From: Phanerodontia chrysosporium
Lineage: Eukaryota; Basidiomycota; Agaricomycetes; Polyporales; Phanerochaetaceae
Reading direction: 5' to 3'
DNA length: 63,950 nt
Assembly (NCBI GenBank): GCA_001910725.1
Contig: MJGA01000068.1
Span: 1 to 63,950, forward strand
Below, piece after piece: positions 34,559-44,800 of this stretch. Position numbers and translations under genes: made by a program. How positions within the stretch are numbered: position 1 is the first letter of the stretch; each line of letters begins with the position of its first letter. The notes beneath the pieces are model-generated. The model did not search any database. It saw nothing but the letters and a program-made list of their open reading frames with translations, and was not told the origin of the DNA.

Positions 34559-35765
34559 CTACACACGAGCAGCCCACTCCTGTTCACTTGCGGTCAGCGC
34601 ATCGTCATCGAAGATGGGTTTATGCGGATTCTGATCATCTTTTGCTGCGCCCGCATGTTCGCTTTTTGTAGTTAGTCCACTATGACTGCCAGACGCTGTG
34701 AGATGGACGTACTGTGCCTTTTGGAGAAGTTCTTTCTGGATGGTGGCAAGGGCTCCAAAGTGTGCCGTTCGCTCATGGAAGCTCTTCAGACCATCACGGT
34801 GAGCCTCAAACCGAGCTTCATAGTCTTTCTGCTTGAAGTCTCAGGTGACATGCTTACCGGTCTGCCACTCGTCGAAGATGTTTTCAGTCTATCAGAAGTG
34901 ATCTATCAGTGCACTAAGCACCAGGTAAGGACACAAGGACACACCACTGCAGTAATAAGGGCAATAGTTATAAGCGGGACACCTGGCGTGAAGTAGTTAG
35001 CACAGATGATGCCCTCATCCTTGGCGTTCGCAAATCACATCATGTTGATGGTCTTCTGTATGAACGGGTGTTCATATGCGCCCTGTCGGCGGTCAGGGTC
35101 CTGATGCGGGTTCTGAGTGCTAGGCCAATAACACTAGGATGAAACAAGGGTGCTTGCCTTGTAAATGTACAGGGCATGATCTTTCAACTGCGTGACATAC
35201 ATCTGCAGCTGCATGTGCTCCTTCCATGTTGACGGCGCCTCGAGCTTGAAGAGTGTCTCGATGATAGGACACATTTTGGTCTTAAGCTTGTCGTGCAATT
35301 GTGAGCCCCATCGGGTAATCTGAAGAGACAATTAGTACTTGGTGATTTGATGAGAGGAGGTTGACTATACCAGGATAAGTGTCTCCTCGGTGAACTCTAG
35401 ATCTACACCCTTTTCATTGCATGCCTGACGTCAGCAGTCAAGGGCCATCTCTTATTTATCAAGTTCATCAGGCCATGGATTGACAGTACTTAGCTGACAT
35501 TGGTAGTGCCGAATCGCAATTTTGAGGACAGCGTAAGTGAGACACTCAAGGTCTCGTGCACATAGATGGCCCCGGCTTCTGCTTCCGCCCTCATTCTTCC
35601 GGTGACGTTTGGAGGTGCTCGGAGTGGGCAGATGACTGCAAAACTGGGAGTCAGGGCAGTAATAGCCAGACCGAGGAGTATGGTTTGGTGTCATCTCTGC
35701 GTCAGCATAGGGTTTAGCAGCCAGGGTGGTGTTTCGAGGATCGAGGGTGTTGCGATGACTGTGGG
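34559..35765 (-). pseudogene. DUF6532-like fungal protein, decayed and cut by an LTR
   Basis: The minus strand shows scattered blocks of a basidiomycete protein resembling the DUF6532 family (function unknown): TYAVLKIAIRHYQCQ, then ITRWGSQLHDKLKTKM, then FANAKDEGIICANYFTPGV, then FEAHRDGLKSFHERTAHFG, ending with WAARV and TAG 34559-34561. Breaks: TAA 35452-35454, TGA 35431-35433, TGA 35035-35037 (a Trp expected after the double Met), TGA 34841-34843 (a Trp expected before DFKQKDYEARF). At least one intron appears near 35340-35375 and another gap near 34870-34935. Its 5' end stops at the LTR starting 35766. The Trp-to-stop changes are TGG to TGA. Confidence 0.65.
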
Positions 35766-36462
35766 TGTCGCAGAGCAGAGGCTCAACGCTGCACGAGGGA
35801 GGGCGAATGGGGAGGTCAACGACGAGGCGCAGCGAAGTGGGTCACGCGGCGACGAACAAACTTCTACAGCTGTCCGTATTGACCAAGATAACGTCAGTGT
35901 TTGTAGCTACAATACAAGTGGAGGCTTACCTGTCCGTATTGACCAAGAGGTCGAGATGACGGACAGGAGCGAGGAGTGCTATCCTTATATACTACAGAGT
36001 CTTTAGGGCAGGCTGTACGATTACCTAAGCTGATGGGCAATGCTCTGCATAGCTGGCGAGGCTGCGCGGCGAGGCTGTGTGGCGAGGCTGTGCGGGGGCT
36101 ATGTCACAAGGCTGTGTAAGCTGGCAGTGTGCGAGGCTGCATCGGGCCGAGGCTGTGTCATCAGGCTGATCAGCTCGGCATGTCTCGGCGAGGGGAGTCA
36201 TCAGAGATGACAGTGCCTCCTCGGCGATCCGGGGAACCGGTTGCAAGGCAGACCGGTGATCCGGACAGTGTCTGAGCGCGCAGCAGAATGCGCTGGCATC
36301 TAGGGGTGATGCACCATCAGGGCGCTGGCGCTGGGTGGCCAGGCACTGAGCGTGGGCGGCTAGGACTCCAGACGGCGCGAGGGCTGTTCGCCTGTTGGAT
36401 TTAATCAAGGAAAATGGCCAGAAATCGGCGAAAAATGGGGCTGCGCCGTCACATCCGTGACA
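35766..36462 (-). repeat. E2-family LTR copy 3 (3' LTR of a truncated element)
   Basis: About 697 bp, bounded TGTCGCAGAGC (plus, left) and CCGTGACA (right). It is followed directly by E2-type polypurine tract and pol end, so it is the 3' LTR of a minus-strand copy whose rest is lost. Confidence 0.85.
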
Positions 36463-36820
36463 TTACCCCCCTCCTAAAACTGAGCGTCCTTGCGAGGCTG
36501 TCAGATGTGGCACCCCTCCTCCCAATCGAGATCGGCCTTAGCGCGATCAGAGGCAGAAAGGAGAGAGACATTGACTTTGGTGATGAATGGGTGAAAAGAG
36601 GTGACGAGGGCTTCGAAGGCAGTGGCAGCGAGCTTGCGGGGTGCTTCCAGATTTTCGCGATGGAACTTGTTGACCAGGGCTTTGGCGTGCTTGAGGTTGC
36701 GTATTCCTTTTCGCTGGCAACCTTGATGGGATTGGGAGGCAGGGGCTTCTTGACGCCCTGATCGTGCCACGGGCTGAGGCAGTTGACATGGAAAACCGGG
36801 TAGATTTACAGCCAGCTCGG
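36463..36820 (-). pseudogene. truncated E2-family pol 3' end
   Basis: Near-identical to the last part of E2 pol (KALVNKFHRENLEAPRKL, ending WEEGCHI) but with an internal deletion of about 100 bp across the chromodomain at 36700. It is cut at 36820 by another LTR-like sequence. Confidence 0.85.
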
Positions 36821-37282
36821 TGTCACGGATGTGACGGTGTCTGTCGAAGTGACGCGCGGACTCGCGCCGGACTCGCGGCGGATTCGCGCAAGTGCCAACG
36901 TCCGTCCGCCGTGTGGCGCGGAAGCAAAACGCCTTCGGGCGATCGAGGCTGCCGCCATAGCCTCCCTTTCATGGTAATTTCTGTACAGTTTGAGCTTAGA
37001 TAATCGTCCCCTCTCCTTTATATACATCCCACAGCCCATTCTCGACACTCAGAGACTATTTTCCCTCTGAGTGTGCGTCTTCCCCTTGTGCCTGTAGCCC
37101 CCAGTAGCGTACCAATATGTGTATAAGTTACTGGACTAAGCGTCCACTTACAGGTACATTAACAGAGACTATTTTCCCTCTGAGTTTACTGGACTAAGCG
37201 TCCACTTACAGGCCCTGCGCACCCGACCGAGCCTCTCGGTCGCCCCTGACCAGAAGCGCCGCCTCCCGCGCACTTCTGATAG
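36821..37282 (+). repeat. LTR-like sequence of a different family
   Basis: Begins TGTCACGGATGTGACG like the E2 LTR on its coding strand, but the body is unrelated. It has TTTATATACA near 37018. Two blocks occur twice: AGAGACTATTTTCCCTCTGAG (near 37050 and 37166) and TACTGGACTAAGCGTCCACT (near 37129 and 37187). A TG...CA LTR could end at 37152 or 37210; neither gives a matching target duplication. Confidence 0.5.
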
Positions 37283-37960
37283 TGTCACCATATTTCTCGC
37301 CGATTTTTGGCCATTTTCCTCGATTAATCCAACAAACGAGCAGCCCTCGCGCCATCTGGAGTCCTAGCCGCCCACACTCAGCGCCTGGCCACCCAGCGCC
37401 AGCGCCCTGATGGCGCATCACCCTTAGACGCCAGCACATCCCGCTGCGTGCTCAGACGCTGTCCGGATCACTGGTCTGTCTTGCAACCGGTTCCCCAGAT
37501 CGCCGAGGAGGCACTGTCATCCCTGATGACTCCCCTCGCCGAGACACGCCGAGCTGATCAGCCTGATGACACAGCCTCAGCTCGACGCAGCCTCGAGACA
37601 CTGCCAGCTGACACAGCCTCATGACATAGCCCCAACACAGCTTCACCGCGCAGCCCACGTCGCAGCCTCGTTGGCTATGCTGAGCACTGCCCATCAGCTT
37701 AAGGAATCGTATAGCCTGCCCTAAAGACTCTGTAGTATATAAGGATAGCACTCCTCGCTCCTGTCCGTCATCTCGACCTCTTGGTCAATACGGACAGGTA
37801 AGCCTCAACTTGTATGGTAGAATAGTTTGCTAATGATATCTTGGTCAATACGGACAGTTGCACAAACCATTCGTCCCCGCGTGACCCGCTCCGCTGCGCC
37901 ATCTCGTCGACCTCCCCATTCGTGCTCCCTCGTGTAGCGTTGAGCCTTCGCTCTGCGACA
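37283..37960 (+). repeat. E2-family LTR copy 4, inverted
   Basis: 678 bp, TGTCACC...GCGACA, oriented opposite to the other copies. It is followed at once by gag C-terminal sequence, not by a primer-binding site, so internal sequence has been deleted. Confidence 0.85.
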
Positions 37961-38899
37961 GTCGCAGAACTCCTCGTCTTCTGGCAGCTCGTCTGATGAC
38001 CAGGCCGCCACCCTCGCCGCCCTCCGTGATCACCTGGCTCTAATACAAAAGCAGCTCGGGGGTTTTGCTTAAGGGGCTGGAGTGACGCTGCATTGTCGGT
38101 CCCCGTTTCGTCAAGCCCGGATTCAACTCCGGCGCCTTCGTTAGAACTACAGGACATTTCAGACTCTATCTGCTTGTGTACAATATCTGTATTGAACCCT
38201 TTCTCGAATCACTACCATGTACCAGTAAAGCTCACCAGAATCAATAAAACTATTCACACGCCTGCAATGATTGACTCCCGTGCGACTTCGCTGTTCATCC
38301 ACGAGGACTTCTGCAAACAGCACAAGATTTTCACGGTACCACTCAAAAGGGAAATTACGCTGTACAACATCGACAGAACTAAGAGCGAAGCAGGGTCTAT
38401 CACGTGTCGCGCTAGACTTCAGTTAACTGTGAGCTCTTACACGTTTAAGAAGGAGTTTCTTGTCATGAACATCGGTCCGGAGGATGTCATCCTCGGGCTT
38501 CCGTGGCTCAAGAAATGGAATCCGAACATCGACTGGGAAACGGGAGATGTCCAGTTTCAGCTCCGCAGCGGAGTTGAGGACACGCCAGTTTTCGGTATTC
38601 ACCAGATTGACGCCAATCACTCCGAATGCCGAGAATGGCTTCGAGCAGGCATTGTTGAGGACGCCAAGGACGAAGTCTGGATCCTTGCCGGCTACACTTA
38701 CTCGCAAGCGATCACTGTCGAAGCCAATCGCGAGAAGTACGCCAAGACGTTTGAAGAGTTGGTCCCCAAGGAGTACCACTGACACAAGAGGGTGTTCTCC
38801 AAAGAGGAATCGCACCGCCTTCCGAAGCATCAGCCCTGGGACCACATGATAGATCTCGTTCCGGACGCCCCAGCATCGATCAAATCGAAGGTTTATCCC
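37961..38899 (+). pseudogene. E2-family gag end and protease fragment
   Basis: Plus-strand remnant with the last gag codons, the GGGTTTT slip site (near 38068), gag TAA, then the pol frame through the protease to the start of RT. The protease active site reads DSR where E2 has DSG. TGA at 38780-38782 replaces an Arg codon present in E2 pol. The fragment ends at 38899 where another LTR begins. Confidence 0.85.
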
Positions 38900-39216
38900 T
38901 GTCGTGGAGCAGAGGCTCAACGCTGCATGAGGGAGGGCGAATGGGGAGGTCGACGACGAGGCGCAGCGGAGCAGGTCACGCAGCGACGAACAAACTTCTA
39001 CAGCTGTCCATATTGACCAAGGTGTATTAGTGTGCTATTCTACCTTACAAACAAGGGCTTACCTGTCCGTATTGACCAAGAGGTCGAGATGACGGACAGG
39101 AGCGAGAGGTGCTAGCTATATATACTACAAGAGTTCAGGGCAGGCTGTACAGTTACATAAGCTGATGGGCAGTGCTCAGCACAGCCAGCGAGGCTGCGAC
39201 GCGGGCTGCGCGGCGA
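38900..39216 (-). repeat. E2-family LTR copy 5, truncated by E4
   Basis: Starts TGTCGTGGAGCAGAGG (plus). Only about 317 bp remain, ending exactly where the E4 LTR starts at 39217. The remainder of this LTR is not found on the other side of E4. Confidence 0.85.
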
Positions 39217-40222
39217 TGTCCTGCGTCAAACTTGTTTGACACAAGAACATAAGGAAAATGCTGAAAGGGTACAGCCTACCCGCAAGTGCCTACTTAGTAT
39301 ACTCCAGCCAAGACAGAAAGGGAAGACTTTCTATAGGATTATACAGGCACCAAGGCACTGGAATCACTGCACAAACACCCCCCCTGATCACCCCAAATGA
39401 TCGAGCACGATCAACTGCACTAGTCTCGATCACAAGGCCACCGATCACGATCAAGCGATCGAATACTCAAGCCTCGATCGCACAGCCCCCTGAAACGCGA
39501 TCAGGGAATCAAGGGTGCACCTCAGAAGCTGAAAAGCGACTCATCGCCAAGCAGTATGAGTCAGAAAAGAAGGAAATTAGGGTATGGGATGACTAAAGGC
39601 TCAATCAGCACGACAGATCATTAGCTGATTGATTATGGAACTACTCTTCTCTGCGACAAATTGGAAGAGCATGGGAGCTCAGCCAATCAGGTTGCACGAT
39701 CATGTACCCCATAAGGGAATTTCAAATATACCTACAGCAGTATATATACAGCAGTAGGTAGCCCACTTAATACCAATCCAAATTTCCCCAAAGCAGAGCT
39801 CTCAAAGTGTCAGAGCTGGGATTGGCTTCCTGAGCAAACCCATTGCTCAATATTCAGAAGTACATATCAGAGGCGCAGAAAGCCTACTGACAAGAGTTAT
39901 TTGAGTACCCAGAAGGACCATACCTGGAGAAGAGTTCAAGGACTTCAACTGGAAGTCAAAGCCATAATAACTGCAGAGCAATAAGCATCGAGGCTATTAC
40001 TTGAGTTATTTCCCCCCATCCCAACATCCTGCATATTCTCAAGACTCTGAGGATAAGCCTTGTCACTCCCACACACTACCTTACAACCCCCAACGAACGA
40101 CTGGAGACCCTCTGATCCAAAGTCGCGATCCGAGAATCCAGGCGGTTTAGCAAGAACGTTGACCACGGCCTTACCACCCAACCTCAACACTTCCTAATCA
40201 CCGCAAAAGAAGCGTCGTTACA
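39217..40222 (+). repeat. E4 5' LTR
   Basis: 1006 bp. Near the start GTCAAAC faces GTTTGAC (inverted repeat at 39224-39239). A TATATATA lies at 39741. Nine GATC words, mostly CGATCA, cluster in 39386-39502. Confidence 0.93.
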
Positions 40223-40257
40223 TCTGGAGCCCACCGCGAGGGGGAGTTTCAGTGTGC

Positions 40258-41847
40258 ATGACAACTACACCTCCTGAGTCTACTACGACATCAGCAGGAT
40301 CAGTATCAACAATAAGCAGCATATCGACACCGACGAATTCACCGTTGCCACCTCAAGTTCAGACAACCATTCCGGCTACACAGACCACGCCCCCAAAGAT
40401 GGCTTCAGCTACTGTAGCGGATTTGCCCCTTCCCGGCACGAAGGGGGCGCCGAAGAAGTTCACAGGGAAACACTCCGAGGTGGAACCCTTCCTGCACTTC
40501 TATCAGCGGTTATGCACCAAATGCAATGTTACGCAGGATAAGGACAAGATCAAAAACCTTATCCACTACTGTTCGAGAACAGTACGCGAAACCCTACAAG
40601 GCCTAAAGAGTTACGAAGCCCGTAACTGGCGAGCCTTTCAAGACAATTTCAAGAATTACTACGAAGCCGAACGAGATAAGAAGCGATTCCGAATCTCTGA
40701 TTTGGGCAAGTACATTACCCAGTCAGAGAAAGGAAAGATCAAGGATTTGGCCGCCTGGATGAAGTACCGCAGAGGATACGTCCGCATCGCAGGCTGGCTA
40801 CTGCAGCACAAGAAGATTACAAGCACCGAATACGAAACCAACTTCTGGCTTGGAATCCCGCAGAGGTTCCGAGACATATTGGAGGCTAGGCTCATGGCCC
40901 AAAACCCCAATCATGATCTGGAAAAACCCTTTGGCGAGGATGATGTCTGCAAGGCTGCTCAGAACTTGCTTAGGCGAGATCACTTTGATACCGAGCACGT
41001 CAGTTCGGAACATAGCGATGACTCCTCTTCCTCGGAGTCTGAATCTTCAGACTCCGACACAAGTGATAGCGACTCTGAATCATCGGATGAGGAGCGTCAT
41101 CACAAGAGACACCGCCGCAAGTCTGGGAGCCATGCAAGCAAGAAAAAGGCAAACAAAAAGAAGAAGGATGTAACTGAACACCGAAGCTCTGGAATTACTT
41201 CAGAGTCAGATTCAGATGCACCTCCTAAATTGTTTCGCCGCCAGAAGGAAAGAATCGTAGCAGAAAAGAAATCCTCTACTGAGGATAAGCAGCTTGAAGA
41301 TCTTATTGAACAGCTTTCGCGCATGTCTGTGAATGACTCACGTTATGCAGCAATCTACTTCAAGGCGTACACCTTGAATCCCGACATACGACACATTATT
41401 CCAACACCCCGCGAACAACAAATGCAAGCTCGACGAGCCAGACCAAATGAACGCGATGTTCCACCCCATATGCAAGGCACTAGCTCAGCACCGGGAGGAT
41501 ACTTCCAAAGGACATGCTTTGGCTGTGGTGAATCAGGCCACAGCATAAATAATTGTGAAGTCATCCAAGAATACGTGAAGAAGGGTGTTATTACTCGCAA
41601 CCAGCGCGGGCGATACATCTTCACGTCCGGTGCTCCAATAATGAAAGCAACCATGGATGAACCTCTGGTATCTGCTATCAAGCGAGCAATGTCTCCACAA
41701 AGCAACTACATCTCGGTTTTTGGGATCGGTTCTGGGACAGGCACTAAACAAGTCTACTCGGCTCAGCACCCAAGAACCGTAGTACACATGTCTGATGCCG
41801 ATGACTCCAGTGACGAGGAAATGAACGAAGCATATCCAGTCACCTGA
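40258..41847 (+). CDS. E4 gag
   Basis: 529 residues from ATG 40258 to TGA 41845-41847. The N-terminus is Thr/Ser/Pro-rich. A gag-like capsid region follows (ADLPLPGTKGAPKKFTGKH, then EVEPFLHFYQRLC). A Ser/Asp-rich stretch with basic KKKANKKKK lies near residues 250-310, and the CCHC zinc knuckle CFGCGESGHSINNC near 420. The frame continues without another stop straight through the TGA into the protease frame. Confidence 0.88.
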   Translation: MTTTPPESTTTSAGSVSTISSISTPTNSPLPPQVQTTIPATQTTPPKMASATVADLPLPGTKGAPKKFTGKHSEVEPFLHFYQRLCTKCNVTQDKDKIKNLIHYCSRTVRETLQGLKSYEARNWRAFQDNFKNYYEAERDKKRFRISDLGKYITQSEKGKIKDLAAWMKYRRGYVRIAGWLLQHKKITSTEYETNFWLGIPQRFRDILEARLMAQNPNHDLEKPFGEDDVCKAAQNLLRRDHFDTEHVSSEHSDDSSSSESESSDSDTSDSDSESSDEERHHKRHRRKSGSHASKKKANKKKKDVTEHRSSGITSESDSDAPPKLFRRQKERIVAEKKSSTEDKQLEDLIEQLSRMSVNDSRYAAIYFKAYTLNPDIRHIIPTPREQQMQARRARPNERDVPPHMQGTSSAPGGYFQRTCFGCGESGHSINNCEVIQEYVKKGVITRNQRGRYIFTSGAPIMKATMDEPLVSAIKRAMSPQSNYISVFGIGSGTGTKQVYSAQHPRTVVHMSDADDSSDEEMNEAYPVT

Positions 41848-44800
41848 TCAGAGAAACAAACCACTGCGAATCGCAAGGAGAAATTCGATGGAGTCTGGGT
41901 ACCTCCCAGACGCCAAATGGCGAAGCCGAAGAACAAAGAAAACGTACCTGTACCTCAAGGAATTCCGCGACCTCCGCAAGCCATAAACCCAACTCCGGTG
42001 GATGTTCATAAGCAAGCTTTTAACCCGCAAGACCCCCGAGCATATGAAGAAGATCCTGCCATCGCCAAGAAGATCAGGAAGGATAAAGGACGGGAGAGAG
42101 GAAACGAGGACATTACCATGGGAGAACCCGAACCCCGCAAGGACAAGGACGAGAAACGCATGCCTCGCAAATCGGACCTCCAAAGTGCCGTAGACTCAAA
42201 ACTTGTTCTGGACAAGGTTCTGAGAACTCCGGTTACAATGGCAGTCGGAGAACTGCTGGCTGTATCAAAAGAAATTAGCCAGCAGGTTCAAGAGGTCATC
42301 AAGGTTAAATCAGTCAAATCGCAAGAAGCCAAGCCAAATGCGCACCTTGCAGAATACGCAAATTCCCTGCCTCCAGAAATGCCTGTAGCTGCTGCTGCAT
42401 TCATGCCTCGGACTCGTGGGCAATTAATCAAGCTGCGTATGGAATGCGATGCAGTTCCGATACTCGCCATTGTGGATACTGGTTCGCAATTGAATATTGT
42501 ACATCATAAGGTCTGGCTAAATTGCCTGGTCTGTCCGATGGACATTACTCAGCGAATCACCATGGGCGATGCAAACGGAGGCGAAGGTACTTTAGCTGGA
42601 TTTGTACAGCATGTGCCACTGTCATGTGGCGCTGTACTTACCTACGCTAATATGTACGTTGGCCGTAAGGCTCCCTTTGATTTATTATTGGGAAGACCTT
42701 GGCAGCGAGGAAATTTCGTCTCAATAGATGAAAGGCTGGACGGAACATATCTGCAATTTAAGGACAAAGCATTGAGGGTCAACTATGAAATTTTAGTCAC
42801 CCCCGATGACATTGATCCTGACATTGCAGAATATATTTCGCGATCTACAGCACAAGCACGAGCCCATGAACAAGGACAGTACTACGAAACTCAAGAGCGC
42901 CACACGAATTACGCCACTGCCAGCCCGTTATCAGTATATGCCTTAACCGAGGCTAAGACCCAAGGAAGAGGACTTACTCGTCAATATGCCACTGCAAACA
43001 TTGAAGAACTCCCTGAAGAAATAAAGAATAGTGACGCCACCATCGTCGCGAAGGAAGACCGCGATGCCACACAAAGTCAGCAAGACGAAACCAGCACCAA
43101 ACGCGAGGAGAAACATATCCAACAGGCGGACGCGCCACAAAAGGGATTCCCTAAAGGCGAAGGAAGTCCAGAAGGGCACGACGGAGATACTGAGGTTAAA
43201 GAAGTGTACTACCTGGCGAAGGAAGGAGATGAGCACGATGAAGAAGGAGCAGAAGAAGAAATCGAGGAACCACTCACCATGCCAGGAGGCTTAATCCTCC
43301 TCAACGAAGATGCGCACTTCCCAGAAGACGGAGGACCGTTGGGAAGGCTGCTCATGCGCGCCGGTCAATTCTGCGGCCGCGTGATCTCCAAACTGTGGGA
43401 CAACTTACCCATGGGTGGGGGACAGCCTGATTCGACCCCCAATGAGGTGCCCGAGGCTTCAAGCACGGCCTCGGACTCAAGCCTGTCGTCTGATGATGAA
43501 GAAACCGACTGTGGAGACTCGTTAGCAAGCCAGTACAGCGACGAAGAACGCCACCTACCCGAGGAGCTCACTGAGAGCCTACGCCACCTGGCGAACCTCA
43601 TTCAGCAACACGACCACGACCTGAATGAACGAATGAAGCTCACCAAAGAAAGGTTCCAGAAGTCTCAGCTTCTGAACCTCGCCCCCGATCTGACGCAACG
43701 CAAAGCCGACCGCCTGTCGCGCTGGACAGACAAAGGCAGCCGCACAGAGATGATGGAGGACGAGGAGCAAGAAGACGACTTACCAGATCTCGTTCCCCTG
43801 GACGAGCCAGGAGAATACGAGGCCCCGACGAGCACGGCCGATCGAAGGCTGGAGTCATACGCTGAGAACAACTCGGTCACGGACGGAGAAGAGCGCAAGA
43901 ACGTACCTGACTGCCAGCCCCTGGCAATGCCAGGCCGAGGTGAGTCTTCAGAGGACGCAGACACCCGTCTGATCGAGCCCCTGAAGGCTAGACCCTGCTA
44001 CCAGTCAGAAGGCGATCTCACCGAGGGAGAAAGGAGTGAGAAGAAGCAAGTAACAGGAGACGGATTAGGAGACGTACCGGAGCCACGCGAAGAAGTCTTC
44101 GCCATCGTTCTGAACGAGAACGATGAGACCCGAGTACTGCAAGAGCTCACAAATATGTCAGCAAACTGCATGGCCACAAGACGAACGCGCCACTTACAAG
44201 ATATCGGACGGATGCTGCCGAGACCGCCAGGAACGCGCACAGAACGGGAGGTAGCAGAGGCCCGACGAGATGTCGAGACCTTGCTAGATCGGCTGGGCCA
44301 CATGACGGCCTCCAGGTACCGATTAGCACAGTACCTGGCCGAGCAACGCCTGCTCGAGAGCCTCGACCATCAGCTGTTGCAGATAGCGGAGGACGAAAGG
44401 AATGGATATTACCATTTGAGTCAGCCGTGGCGTACCCCTGAAAGCGATCGGCAGTCCTGTGAGCGTGAGTGGCAGATCAGGAACGCGATGCTCGGCTGGG
44501 CAACGCGCGAGCAAGTCCTGAATGTCGGAAGAACGTACCTAGCGCGACTTATTGTCGATCTGGACATGCGCGGCACCGCAGCAACGCCACTACCTGGCTT
44601 TGTGAGCACTCTGGCCGCTCGGTACCGCGAATGCGCTGCAAGAGCGCGAGACGAAGCCCCTATGGTCAACGCCACACGACAGGAGAACGGTCAGAAGACC
44701 GGAAACTCACCGGAGGCCATGGAGATCGAAGATTTGCTCGATCTATCCAGCCTGGCGGGTGCAGTTAATGACATCAGCGACGAAAACCTGGAACCCGGCG

